The position numbers were made by a program, and so were the translations under genes. This document shows positions 9,291-20,090 of a stretch of DNA of 32,670 bases, in pieces (position 1 is the stretch's first letter; the number at the start of each line of letters is the position of its first letter). The DNA lies in NCBI GenBank assembly GCA_009602725.1, contig WELB01000303.1:39833-72502 (forward strand), written 5' to 3'. The stretch is from Spirogloea muscicola (Eukaryota; Streptophyta; Zygnematophyceae; Spirogloeales; Spirogloeaceae). Under the pieces are notes generated by a model that worked only from the letters and a program-made list of their open reading frames with translations, ran no database searches and was not told where the DNA came from.

Positions 9291-11249
9291 ATGAAGGGGC
9301 CCGGGTATGGCGGCCAGGAGCCGAAGGTGGACTACGTCTTCAAGATCGTCCTCATTGGCGACTCAGGTCGCTGATTGCAATCGCATCCGCCGCTGAGCAT
9401 GTCTAGGAACCCCTACGAAATCTGGGGTGCAGAGCTTGTCTGCGTGGCTGTGCAGGAAGTGTTGCTACCCAAGTTACGACCGGCCGTCGCCAGAGGAGCA
9501 GCCTGTGAAGACTGTGCTCAGAATTCCTGGGTTTGCTGGTTGCAGCCGTGGGGAAATCGCAGCTGCTGTCGAGGTTCGCTCGGAACGAGTTCGCATTCGA
9601 CTCCAAGGCCACCATCGGGGTGGAGTTTCAGACCAGGACGATGACCGTTGAGAACAAAGTCATCAAGGCTCAAATTTGGGACACTGCTGGCCAAGAGAGG
9701 TGATATGGCACTCGCCTCAACACCCTAATTGCCACAAGGTAGTCAGAAGTCCCACCTGGTTCCCAGTCAATCCTCAGACAGCATGCTCGGGCTGCATCGT
9801 CTGCTGCCTTGCAGTCTGCAGTTAGCAAGGCGTGGTCGTCGTCGTCGTCCCGCAGCTTCACAGGACCACACTTTCCAACTCAAACATGAGGGCTTGGTTT
9901 ACAAGACAAGGCTGCTTGCTCAGCCCGACACTTCTCCTCAGTTGCCCATGTGCGAGCACCGGTGTCCTACTCATAATGAAGTGTGACATGGCTTGTGAGC
10001 ACTACAATTCGGCTGTGCTGTACTTAAGCCTGCACTACATGCCAGAGAAGGCCTCTGTCATACAACCCTACTCCCTTGTGTGACGTAGTCGGGTTTTTGG
10101 GTGACCAGTTGGCTTGCTTGGGACAGGCAGGCTGAGAACAGTCTGTCAGAGTAGTCTTCGTCTCTGGTTGAGCAAAGAATCGCAGGCGTCAGGAATGCAG
10201 CTGCCTGTCTGCGATCATTGGCTGTATTACATCAATTCACAGCTGATGTGCAACAGTATCTGAGTCTTTTCTTATCAGCTTCAGTTGAGGAGACGGCTAG
10301 CTTGGCATGGCAAGGTGGAGCTGGGACATTGCAGACCAGGGTCCGGCACCCGGGTCCTGATTGGCATGCAAGAGGCATCCTTGATGCTTGACAGACCTTT
10401 TCCTTGTTGCAGGTATCGGGCAGTGACGAGCGCCTACTACAGAGGTGCAGTTGGAGCTATGGTCGTGTATGATATGACCAAGAGAGCCACGTTTGAGCAT
10501 GTAGAGCGCTGGCTAGAGGAGCTGCGGGCACATGCAGACTCCAACATCTTCATCATGCTGGTTGGCAACAAGTCGGACCTTACGGATCAACGTTCTGTAG
10601 GGACCAGCGAAGCAAAGGACCTGGCAAAGAAGCAGGGGGTTGCCTTCATGGAGACGTCCGCACTGGAATGCACGAATGTGGAGTCAGCATTCACCATGGT
10701 CCTGACTGAGATTTACAGGTCAGTCTGTACTTCATCAGCTGCCCCAAGACCCGTCCACTCGTTACTCTCGTCTTGCATGCAAGGTGCAATCCACACACTT
10801 ACATCACTTTCACAGAGCACGAGGTTTCTGCAGGCCCTTGGGGCAAGTGCACAGTGCACCTCTCCTTGCATTGAGCTGCTACACTCTTTCAGTGCAAGTC
10901 AGTCTTACTGTGCCGCACCCAGTGTGGCTGCAGTCACAAGTTGCTGCATCCTCCGGCAATATGGGCGTGCAGGTTTGATAGAATGCGTTTGAGATTCCAT
11001 CTAGCCAAGTTGGCTGGAGACTATGAACCTCAGTCTGGTTATTGGCATGCACTTTCCGGAATCTGGCGTAATATCTGCAGACTGATCAGCCGTCAGCTCG
11101 TTCTGGTGCGCAGAATTGTCAGTCGGAAGGCCTTGATTGCAGAGGACAGCACACAGGGGGCGGCGGTGGGGCCTGGCGTCAAGATCATCCTCCCAAACGC
11201 CGGGACAGGTGGTGCTCCTAAAACAGCATCCAGCTGCTGTGGATCCTGA
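9291..11249 (+). CDS. Rab11/RABA-type small GTPase
   Basis: Membrane-traffic GTPase of the Rab11 (plant RABA) type, expected at trans-Golgi or recycling compartments. Four exons, 9291-9366, 9546-9699, 10413-10718 and 11114-11249, join in frame to 223 aa plus TGA. Visible motifs: P-loop G-D-S-A-V-G-K-S (residues 23-30), switch I Thr48 with effector stretch I-G-V-E-F, W-D-T-A-G-Q-E (70-76), N-K-S-D (129-132), E-T-S-A-L (157-161). The C-terminus S-S-C-C-G-S carries the dicysteine expected for geranylgeranylation. The P-loop codon for Ala26 and Arg77 are both split by introns. The catalytic Gln75 is intact, so it should be an active GTPase. Start chosen because M-K-G-P-G-Y-G-G leads directly into the Rab core, giving a usual family length. 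Confidence 0.96.
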
Positions 11250-11592
11250 CACAGCCGCTGCGCAGCTTAGTGCGCTTGCGCCTCCCGGGACGCATTGTTA
11301 TCATGGCCAGGCCCAGGCATTTTAACGGAAAGCGTTTGCCATATGTCCCATTGGTGGGCCAGTGAGCGAGGCCGAAGTATGTGTGGGGCCGTTTGTTGGT
11401 AAGACCGCGCAAGAGAGGAAGGAAATCCTATAAAGGGTCCAGACTCACTTGTATGAGCGGTTTACTGGTGTCGGAGAGGCCATTGTGTCGTACTGGAGCG
11501 GACTAGGATTGCATCCACATCATTAGGGCGCTGGGCTGGCCAGGAAGACGGTCAGCCATTAAACCTAAACCCTGAGTAACCTCGTCGTACGG
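11250..11592. other. Intergenic, with a short telomere-like motif
   Basis: 3' flank of the Rab gene. No gene is seen. TAAACCTAAACCCTGA at about 11561-11576 is a degenerate CCCTAAA-type (plant telomere) motif. Confidence 0.45.
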
Positions 11593-12129
11593 TCATGGGA
11601 AAGAGGCGAAGTCTTTCTGGCGGCAAACAGTGGACGCAGCTGCTAGAGTTTTCGCGGCATTGGGATTCCAGTGCACCAATGCTGCATCCTGGATCATGCG
11701 CAGGCGGATGTTGATCATCTCAATGTCGCAGCTGTCCTTTGGCCGCGAGCATGGAGACCTCGAGAGTGGTGTAGCAACCTGACTAGCCGGAGACACAAGC
11801 AAGACAGCAGGAGCAAAGAGCAGAATCAAGGCAAGGGCGCCCCCGACAATGCCAAGCCAAGCTTGCGAAGCCGCTAGTTCATTCTGAAAGGCTGGCAGCT
11901 CGAGTACGAATTGCGTGCTGCTATCACGTATGCGCCCTTGCACCATGACCGAGTACGGCGCCTCTCTCCTGCAGACGCTGTGGCCGCGACAAAGGATGAA
12001 GAGCCGGTAGCCGGGGTGCTCAGAGACTGCAGCACCGGAGGCGAAGACAGGAGGCTCACGGAGCGCATGCGCGGAGCGCAATTGAAAGAAAACCAAGCAC
12101 AAGGTGAATCTACAGCAGCTACGCAGCAT
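11593..12129 (-). CDS. Hypothetical small secreted/membrane protein
   Basis: Single open frame of 178 codons from ATG at 12129-12127 to TGA at 11595-11593. The N-terminus M-L-R-S-C-C-R-F-T-L-C-L-V-F-F-Q-L looks like a signal peptide. A strongly hydrophobic stretch (W-L-G-I-V-G-G-A-L-A-L-I-L-L-F-A-P-A-V-L) at about residues 90-112 looks like one membrane span, followed by a Ser/Pro-rich, then mixed tail. I recognise no family. The frame is continuous with the retroelement relic just upstream (12130-12231), whose stop has become TGG, so it could be retroelement-adjacent chance sequence, an exon of a larger gene, or a lineage-specific gene. No introns or expression signals are evident. Confidence 0.35.
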   Translation of the reverse strand: MLRSCCRFTLCLVFFQLRSAHALREPPVFASGAAVSEHPGYRLFILCRGHSVCRREAPYSVMVQGRIRDSSTQFVLELPAFQNELAASQAWLGIVGGALALILLFAPAVLLVSPASQVATPLSRSPCSRPKDSCDIEMINIRLRMIQDAALVHWNPNAAKTLAAASTVCRQKDFASFP

Positions 12130-12231
12130 CCAGTAACCCCTGCGAAGCAACCTCAGGTCAGAGAAACTGGGCTCCTGGAAGCGGGTCCCCTGGCCAGAGC
12201 CAGAGGCAGCAGCGAGGGCTCGTCCGGCACG
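12130..12231 (-). mobile_element. LINE-type ORF C-terminal relic, copy 6 (stop lost)
   Basis: The minus frame reads R-A-G-R-A-L-A-A-A-S-G-S then S-D-L-R-L-L-R-R-G-Y-W. It is closest to the copy at the right edge of the window (32462-32670), which ends S-R-G-Y-stop. Here TGA has become TGG and the frame reads through into the ORF at 11593-12129. Confidence 0.75.
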
Positions 12232-12310
12232 CGAATTGGCCTCCGAAAGGGATCAAGCCAATGCAAGCCAATACATCGTTCAGGCAGAGTCTAGTGCATA
12301 CAAAAACGGG
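12232..12310 (-). repeat. Repeat unit B joined to copy 6
   Basis: GCAAGCCAATACATCGTTCA followed by GGCAGAGTC is the minus-oriented unit-B end. It abuts the relic on its 5' side, not after its stop, so this is a junction between two repeat pieces and not an intact element end. Confidence 0.6.
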
Positions 12311-12514
12311 CGGAGGCGAAGCGCGTGACGGCGCGGAGCACCAGCACAGCGCTTCGGGCCCAGCAGCCCTGATGGGCCGCTGTGGGCTGCCACGCCTGCA
12401 GACACGCGCCATCGTCGGTCGTGCTGCGCCTTACCGGGTGCCGCTCGTGGCTCACTCGTGGATGCTAAAATAAGTTGTTACCTTTCGTTACCTTATACCC
12501 TCTTTTTCCTCCGT
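12311..12514. other. Unassigned intergenic sequence
   Basis: No gene, repeat unit or motif recognised on either strand. Confidence 0.4.
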
Positions 12515-12580
12515 ACAAACACTGTGCTGGCTTTGTCTGGCCTTCTTTTGATTCTCATGCGCACCGCGCGCCTTCTCTCG
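12515..12580 (+). repeat. Repeat unit B, diverged
   Basis: ACAAACACTGTGCTGGCTTT, then TCATGCGCACCGCGCGCCTT and CTCTCG. The order matches unit B, with substitutions in the first half. Confidence 0.6.
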
Positions 12581-12734
12581 TGGCCCCGCGCGGGGCCGGG
12601 CAAGGCATTGCGGACGATGGTTGTGTTGTGTGCCAGGTGAATTTCGTGTATTTGAAACAATCAAGGCCAGTATGGCCAAGTACAAAGGTAAGCACATCTT
12701 ATGACGTAGCAACCAGCCAGGGGAGGGTGAAGAA

Positions 12735-12835
12735 AGGAGAAAGAAAGTGCTCGCCCAGAGAGAAGAGCGCACGATGCGCATGAGAGGAACAGCCGTTCCT
12801 CTGGGCTGTGACAAGCCAGCCCGAAAAGAATGAAA
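12735..12835 (-). repeat. Repeat unit A with internal insertion, inverted
   Basis: On the minus strand it reads TTCATTCTTTTCGGGCTGGC, TTGTCACAGCCC, then an inserted B-like ATGCGCATCGTGCGC block and GGGCGAGCACTTTCTTTC. The two-hairpin module has been split by a short piece of unit B. Confidence 0.6.
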
Positions 12836-12916
12836 GAAGGCGGAGGCCAAGCTGAGGCACTTTCGCCGTTCCTGCACCAGGGCGACCGTAGAAAGAGAAA
12901 CAGGGCTGCTCACATT

Positions 12917-12917
<1 letters not shown>

Positions 12918-12977
<60 letters not shown>

Positions 12978-12978
12978 N

Positions 12979-13031
<53 letters not shown>
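12918..13031. repeat. (CT)n microsatellite
   Basis: About 114 bp of CT dinucleotide with a single N at 12978. On the minus strand it translates to alternating Arg-Glu, which explains artificial open frames in this interval. Length is probably unreliable in the assembly. Confidence 0.95.
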
Positions 13032-13034
<3 letters not shown>

Positions 13035-13039
13035 CGAGC

Positions 13040-13270
13040 GGAGACTATGCCCGCCCCACTTTCCTATGGCGAGCTCTTTCCTGCCCGCACCCGCCCCAGC
13101 TAGTCGTGGGTGGTGAGTCACAGTGGCTCTCCTGAACGGCTGAGTACGTGGCGAGAGCCAACCACACACTTGGGTCAATACATGGCCACCACCAGATGAA
13201 GAGTGGCTCTGCCAGAAGGAGGCGCGGGCCAGCCCGAGAAGACAAGAATTGACAAGCTCATAAGGGGCCG
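13040..13270. repeat. Degenerate unit-A-like pieces
   Basis: TATGGCGAGCTCTTTCC at about 13064-13080 and an inverted GGGCCAGCCCGAGAAGACAA near 13227 resemble parts of unit A in opposite orientations. No gene is seen between them. Confidence 0.4.
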
Positions 13271-13478
13271 AAAGGCGCTGCAAGACATGACTAAGCAAGG
13301 CCAATCTAGGATAATCACGACGAGAGGGACGCATGTATGTCTGATCGAGCCACCGCGGCACAGTGCAGGCAGGGCGGGCGGAGAGGCGCAGGGCAAGGGG
13401 CCGGCACCGAAGCAGGAAGAAGCCGAGGGGTCGGATGAGGTGGGGGGGGGGGGTAGGTGCGCCAGGGCCGGGGTGGAC

Positions 13479-13481
<3 letters not shown>

Positions 13482-13561
<80 letters not shown>
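13482..13561 (+). repeat. 80-nt poly(A) abutting the gap
   Basis: An uninterrupted run of A directly followed by N. It could be the tail of a retrotransposed insert or a sequencing/scaffolding artefact at a gap edge. The sequence cannot separate these. Confidence 0.9.
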
Positions 13562-13930
13562 NNNNNNNNNNNNNNNNNNNNNNNNNNNNNNNNNNNNNNN
13601 NNNNNNNNNNNNNNNNNNNNNNNNNNNNNNNNNNNNNNNNNNNNNNNNNNNNNNNNNNNNNNNNNNNNNNNNNNNNNNNNNNNNNNNNNNNNNNNNNNNN
13701 NNNNNNNNNNNNNNNNNNNNNNNNNNNNNNNNNNNNNNNNNNNNNNNNNNNNNNNNNNNNNNNNNNNNNNNNNNNNNNNNNNNNNNNNNNNNNNNNNNNN
13801 NNNNNNNNNNNNNNNNNNNNNNNNNNNNNNNNNNNNNNNNNNNNNNNNNNNNNNNNNNNNNNNNNNNNNNNNNNNNNNNNNNNNNNNNNNNNNNNNNNNN
13901 NNNNNNNNNNNNNNNNNNNNNNNNNNNNNN
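13562..13930. other. Assembly gap (369 N)
   Basis: Undetermined bases. Open frames that cross it are meaningless. The gap probably hides the promoter and 5' end of the GH36 gene that follows. Confidence 0.99.
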
Positions 13931-14274
13931 GCCGCCCCGCCGCCGCCGCCGCCGCCCCCGGCCGCCGCCTGGCCTCGCAGGCCACCCCCGGCCACCGGGT
14001 GGCGACTCTGCGTGCCAGTGCTGTGGCCGCCGACACGGCCCTGCTCGAGAGGATGGTGGCTGCCACGCCCCCCTTCGAGCTACAGGCTGATCCGAGTATG
14101 CTCGTCGACCTGCGCCACCCTCTGTCGCTGCCGAAGCCGCGAGTGCACCTTGCCCGACGCCGCGGGCTCGGTTCGGCAGCCGCCGTCCCTCGCGCTATCG
14201 CTACAAGAGGTGCCGGAGAGAGTCGAGGTTCGGGGCTTGACGGTTGAGCTCCCCGTGGCCTGCGGTGCTGGCAG
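13931..14274 (+). other. GC-rich 5' region of the GH36 gene, first exon(s) unresolved
   Basis: Plus-strand sequence after the gap is CCG-rich and open in one frame with A-S-Q-A-T-P-G-H-R-V-A-T-L-R-A-S-A-V-A-A-D-T, a composition like an organelle-targeting leader. A second frame reads S-L-Q-E-V-P-E-R-V-E-V-R-G-L-T-V. Neither joins unambiguously to the first recognised GH36 exon, so the true start and any targeting peptide remain undetermined. Confidence 0.35.
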
Positions 14275-17200
14275 AGATATGCATTGCCGGCGGCGACCTG
14301 ATCGTGCACGGCAGGAAGATCCTCGGCGAGGTGCCGAGCAATGTGTCCGTCTGCGCGCCAGCTGGCATGGAGGGGGTCTACATCGGGTTCACCGCTGCTG
14401 AACCCAAGAGCCGCCACGTCTTCTCCATCGGGAAGCTCAGGTGCGCTTTTCCGCATGCAGTCGCCAGGCCGCGCCCGTTCTTTCGAAGCTGCTGCTGGTC
14501 ACTGGTCCCTCCGCTGCGTGGCAGGAGACATGATATATATTGTGTGAGTCGGCATGCGCCGTTGCAGCAGGTTTTTTACAAACCTGGCAGGGCTGCGGTG
14601 CGTAGGGGTTTTGCAGAGAGAGAGATAGGCTTTTTCATTGTCAGGTTGCCTTTCTGGCTGGGACACCTGCTCGCTCACCTCATTTGGCACCTGGTTGCCC
14701 TGGCGTGCGCAGGGGCCTCCGCTTCATGGCCTGCTTCCGCTTCAAGTTGTGGTGGATGACCCAGGCCATGGGGTCAAGCGGCAAGCAGCTGCCGCTCGAG
14801 ACGCAGTTTCTCCTCGTGGAGAGCGAGGGTGACAAGGCCGACGTGGGAGCTGAAGGCGGGGAGATCATGTACACGGTGTTCCTCCCGCAGCTGGATGGTG
14901 CGTTCAGGGCATCCCTCCAGGGCAACCTCGACGACGAGGTCGAGATCTGCCTTGAGAGCGGTGAGCTCTCATCGCTTTTCTGCTGCAGCTCGCGCTCAGA
15001 TTGAGTCTGGAGGGACGGGGGGAAAGGGAGCGGCCGCAGAAGGCAGCGGCATCGCCCTTGTACCTCTTGCCGTTCGTCTGGGGGGAGTGGCCTCAGCTGA
15101 CACATTAGGTGTGCATAGAGCACGATGTCAGGGACTCGCTTGCACAAATCAGCCAGCCTTCCCCTCGGGTCTCCCATCTGTGTTGCTGCTCAAGTGGCGA
15201 GGTCAGTACCTGGGGCTGCATGTGCATCTCTTGATCTGCAAGGTTGTTGCTGCAGGTTGTCCCTCTGTCAAAGTGGACCAGTCTGTGAAAGCCTTGTTTG
15301 TAAACTCTGGGCCGGACCCGTACAAAGTTATTGCTGACGCTGTAGAGTGAGCATATCATCCATCTACCTACTGTTCCTGCCATTAGCCCCGGCCCCTAAG
15401 CACTGCCATGGTGGCACCGCTTGTCACGTTCACCTGTCATCTGTTAAGCTGAGAACGGTCACACAAAGCTAGTGTGAGCCAGATGAGGCACCCTTGGAAC
15501 ACCATGGGCACGTAGCCACTGGGCACAGACCAACTCCTGCTTAGTCTTGCACCACTTTAAGCATGGCAGCTTAGGTTTTTGTGGGCCTGGCTTTGTCTGG
15601 CCGTCCTGAAGGGGGTGCACACGTCCTTGCGGGGGTGCTAGTGGGAGCTCGTGACTTTGTGCAGCCGGTCCTGTCAGCCATAGATTTCTCACGACTTGTG
15701 GGCACTTGTGTCGCAGATCGCTGGAGCTCCTCTCCCAATCATTCGTCTCTCGCAAGAGTAAAAAGGTCAGACAGCCCCAGGCTTGTTACGCCAGAGCGGG
15801 TCTTGCGTTGAGCTTACAAAGTATGTTCAACGCGCTCGCCTTGTGCAACCCAACTTGCAACTTGTCATGCTGCTGGGATGTTGTAGGCTCTCTGACGGCC
15901 TCTTGCCTTACTGGACGGACTCCTACCAGATGCCTGGAATGCTGGACTACTTTGGATGGTGCACATGGGATGCCTTTTACACCGACGTGAATGCCGAGGG
16001 CGTCGACAGCGGGCTTATCAGGTCGGGCTTTGCCTCGCTTCTTGCCCTGGTGCGAGGGCTATCTTGTGTGAGGGCTGGTGGCTGTCTAGCGGCATGCTGC
16101 AAGCTGCAGGTGGAATGTGGAGCTCACATTTCCAGGATTGTTGTGGTGCCCAGCTTGGCTAAAGGAGGGACACCAGCAAAGTTCCTCATCATTTACGACG
16201 GCTGGCAGTCGGTTGCAGCAGACGAGGGGCTGGATGTAGACGGCGCTGTCATCACTCAAGGAACACAGTGAGACCTCTTGCTTGCCTGCTACCCTTTGCC
16301 TCCTGGGCTTGCCCAGTTTAGCTGGCAATTGGGGTTTAGCGTTTAGGATCAGGGTTTACGCGTTAGGGTTTAGGTGTTGTGATTCACGAAGGCTCCTGAA
16401 GTCTGCTGGTAGCCTTGAGTGGGGAATCTGGGTCTGCTCAATCACCGTCTAGGCTCTGTGCCCAGCTTACAACATTGAGTACGTCTGCAGTTGAATGTCA
16501 TACCCTCCATGGCTGCTTTCTGTTGTTGTCATAGGTATGCAAGCAGATTGGTGGACCTGAAGGAGAATCAAAAGTTCCTCAGGAACAGCAAGAGAAGACG
16601 CACCGCACCAGAGGAGACCAGTGGGATCGAGGCCATACTTGGACTTGGGGATGTTGTGCGGGATGCCAAGGAGCTGCACGATGTCAAGTACGGTGTACAG
16701 CCGTATATGCGGCTGTGCTTGATGAGTTTTGCTAACTAGCAGGGTGGAGTGGGTATCTGGTACGAGTGGATTAGAGACTGTGGCCTTCATTGTGAGGGAT
16801 ATAGGCCGCTCATGGTAGTCCTACCTGTCCGTCCATGTGCAGGTATATCTATGTGTGGCATGCGCTTATGGGGTACTGGGGAGGAATCAAGCCCGACCTA
16901 TTTGGAAGATATGAGACTGCACTGGCATACCCTGTACACACACCAGGTGTGCTGGGCAATGCGCCCGACATGGCCATGGATAGCCTCACGACCAACGGCC
17001 TGGGCGTCGTGCACCCCAGCAGGATCCATGACTTCTACAATGACATGCATGCGTACCTTGCTTCAGCAGGCATCGATGGAGTGAAGGTGAGATCCTTGAT
17101 ACTACCAGCCTCTGTACTTCTTTGCCGCATATTCCATATGCCCTGCCACCTCGAAGACTGACCGGAAGACTGATTGCTCATTCAAGAGGAAGGACTTTTG

Positions 17201-20090
17201 TCATGTTCTGTGCTGATGTGCCACTGCTCTTTGGGCTCCAGGTCGACTCTCAGAATATTCTGGAAACGCTGGGTGCTGGCCATGGTGGAAGAGTTGCCAT
17301 AGCAAAGCAGTATCATGCTGCCTTGGAAGCGTCCATTGGGCGCAACTTCCCAGACAATGGCATCATTGCCTGCATGAGCCACAATACTGACGGGCTTTAC
17401 AGGTAAGAGCTGGATCTGACTCGCAATCACAGCTGTTAGTTGCCTTCATCATGCTCTTTGCCTGGATATGGTGGGGGGGGGAGGTGTGAGTATCTGGAGG
17501 AGACTGCGTGTTGCATGCATCATGTAGGAAAGCTGTTGCTCTACCTTGTCGCATGGTTGTTCAGTGACATGTGGAGTGATTGTCTCCTAGTGGCATTGTG
17601 TCCCATTCTCACCAGTGAATTTTGAACACCTTTGCTTCAGCTCAAAGCACACAGCTGTAGTGCGAGCATCAGATGACTTCTGGCCCAGGGATCCAGCATC
17701 CCACACTGTCCACATTGCTTCGGTGAGGCAAGCAGACATAGTTGGTAAAATGTAGCTAGGACTTGAGGCTGTCAAGGTACCAGTCAGCTTTGAGGTTAGG
17801 TGAACAGGAGCCGTGTATGTCTAGCCGTCGCCTGTCCAACCGTCGCTTAGCATGCTACAACAGTACATTGAGCCAGCTCTGCTGTGTGTCGCACTGCAGG
17901 TGGTATACAACAGCCTGTTCCTTGGGGAATTTATGCAGCCTGATTGGGATATGTTTCATGTGAGTTCGTGTCCCGGTTACCAGCTGCTCTGTCCTACTAA
18001 AAGTTTAAGCACTTACACACGTACTGCAGTGACGGTTATGTCGGGCGTCTTCTGCCGCCCGCTGCAGCTTTCGGCTGGACAATGATGGTGCACCATTATC
18101 CTGCATTTTGCATGCCAGTCATCTCATGTAGAGACTGTGTGCAATGCAGAGCCTCCATCCAGCGGCTGAGTACCATGGTGCTGCACGTGCTTGCGGTGGA
18201 TGTGCCGTGTATGTCAGGTGAGACTCTTGAAAGGAGACAGGTGCCTAGACGAAGCATGGATGAAGCTGGTCATTGTCGCTGTCACCTTTGCCCCTGAATG
18301 GCATTGATCGAGTCAAAAGTGGCTCACACATTCTCAGCAAGACCCAGCTATGTATCACAAAGCTTACATGTTGTCTGCCATGCTGCAGTGATAAACCTGA
18401 CATGCACGACTACGAGCTTCTCAAGAAACTAGTCCTGCCAGATGGTGGCGTTCTGCGAGCCCGCCTTCCTGGCAGACCCACTCGTGATTGCCTCTTCACG
18501 GACCCAGCTAGAGACAACAAGAGGTGAGCTGTGGGGGTACTGACACATGCTTTATGGTAATAACCAGCGCAGATTGCCATGTGACAGTGCAAAAATATGC
18601 AGATCCAGGCTGATAAGCGTCTCCTTGCCACATCTTGTCTCAGCATGCTAAAAGCATGGAACATGAATGCCTGCAACGGCATTGTTGGGGCCTTCAATTG
18701 CCAGGTGAGATTGTCTGGTGTCAGCATGGCTTCCTCTGTTGTGTTTGTGTCACTGTCCCTGTTCGTCTCCTTGATGATATGCTGCAGCCACCTTGAGCTT
18801 GTCGATTGATGGTTGTGATAAACCGTAGCACGTTCTGCCCGCCTACATTTTGTTCACTTGTGGCAGTTTGTCAAATATACTTGACACGTGACCTCCAGGA
18901 GTCTTTGCTACACGTTGTAGAAATCGCGGTTGGCCTTGCTTCTGCCTTGATTGGCCTCTGTTGAAAAAGATGGTGGCATTGTGCAGGGAGCTGGATGGTG
19001 CAAGGCGGGGGGGAAGTACCTGATTCACAATGCTGCTCCTGGGGCTGTGACCAGCATCATCAAGGCGAGCGATGTGAATGACCTTAGCCAGGTGGCTGAG
19101 GGGGACTGGGATGGAGACTCTGTTGCGTACTCCCACCGAGGAGGTATGCGTGCAACTATGGTGGAGTCACGCCCTTGGTCTTCACTGCTTGCCTAACCCT
19201 TAACATCTATCTAGAGTGCAGGAATTGAAGGAGGCATAGGGGTGGAGAGACTGCTGAGTAGTGTACTTTGCCTTTGGGCCGCCTAAGTTGCATCCTCTGC
19301 CTCACATGCATCAATGGCTTGGCAGGTGAACTCATCCGCTTGGTGAAGGGGGCAGCTCTTCCACTGACATTGGGTGTCTTGGAGTATGAGCTTTTCACAA
19401 TTGCACCAATCAAGGTGTGAAGCTGGACATGCTATTCACTATGGACATCACTATTGAGCGTCCTTTGCCGCAAGTACAAGTGTGTCGTGTGGCGTGGGCC
19501 CTGCAGTCATATAGGTGGCTGTTCTTGAGGTGTTTATTCATTGCCTGCTCACTTTGGCCTCACTATTTCTGTCACAGGTGGCCTCCCAAGGATTGGCCTT
19601 CGCCCCCATCGGATTGGTCAGCATGTTCAATTCGGGCGGAGCTATTGACTCAATCGAGTACCAGGACCTCGTTCATGCACCCTGTACACCAGAGCGGCAT
19701 GAGAGCAAGGACCAGCTCTGTCTGGAGCTGCAAGCCCTCGATGCTTCACCACCGGAGCTTGGAGGTGATATTCCAACCGCCGTTGTTCCTGTCAGAACCC
19801 GGCCTTGGCAAGTCATTGAGGCCTTCAAGGTGGTGTGTGGACCTGCCTGCTTGTCTTACAGACCGTCTCGCATGTCTGCCTGTTGACAAAGTTGTGAGGC
19901 GTGCTGTGCAGTGGACATGCTGGTCAGGGGTTCTGGAAAGTTTGTGGTTTACTCGACAAGGAAACCTCGAAAGTGTATCCTGGATGGAAGTGGAGTGGAT
20001 ATGATCTACGATTCTGCAAGTTGCCGAGTGACAATGACTCTGCCTGTGCTGGAGGGTTCCAAGTTTCGGTCCCTGCAGGTAGAGGTGTGA
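14275..20090 (+). CDS. SIP1/raffinose-synthase-like GH36 protein, 5' incomplete
   Basis: Plant-type glycoside hydrolase family 36 protein (seed-imbibition protein, alkaline alpha-galactosidase or galactinol-sucrose galactosyltransferase group). Exons: about 14275-14440, then 14713-14960, 15256-15346, 15717-15765, 15930-16021, 16154-16267, 16535-16687, 16843-17086, 17242-17402, 17641-17722, 17900-17959, 18150-18217, 18389-18523, 18644-18704, 18987-19143, 19326-19414, 19578-about 19829, about 19899-20090. They total about 800 codons; the remembered plant SIP1 is about 750. Diagnostic stretches: [34 protein letters not shown], nucleophile region G-V-K-V-D (17086/17242 junction), C-M-S-H-N-T-D, acid/base region [28 protein letters not shown]. 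The usual I-I-D-D-G-W is I-I-Y-D-G-W (codon 16194-16196). Substrate (raffinose-family sugars versus other galactosides) cannot be assigned. The last intron boundary is uncertain. Confidence 0.93.
16325..16372 (+). repeat. Degenerate TTTAGGG-type repeat in a GH36 intron
   Basis: Inside the intron 16268-16534: GGGGTTTAGCGTTTAGGATC, AGGGTTTACGCGTTAGGGTT and TAGG, an irregular tract of plant-type telomeric heptamers. Confidence 0.7.

Noticed and set aside
12488-13033. Open frame rich in alternating Arg-Glu (and Leu-Ser on the other strand)
   Set aside because: It is the translation of the (CT)n/(GA)n microsatellite, not a protein.
12699-14456. Very long open frames across 13482-13930 with poly-Phe, poly-Lys and undetermined residues
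   Set aside because: They only exist because the poly(A) and the N gap contain no stop codons.
14680-15177. 165-codon minus-strand open frame inside the GH36 gene
   Set aside because: It is antisense to confidently identified GH36 exons and shows no similarity of its own.
15783-15929. Plus-strand open frame continuing upstream of [10 protein letters not shown]
   Set aside because: The stretch is intron sequence; the acceptor TACCAG before 15930 restores the conserved [12 protein letters not shown] join.
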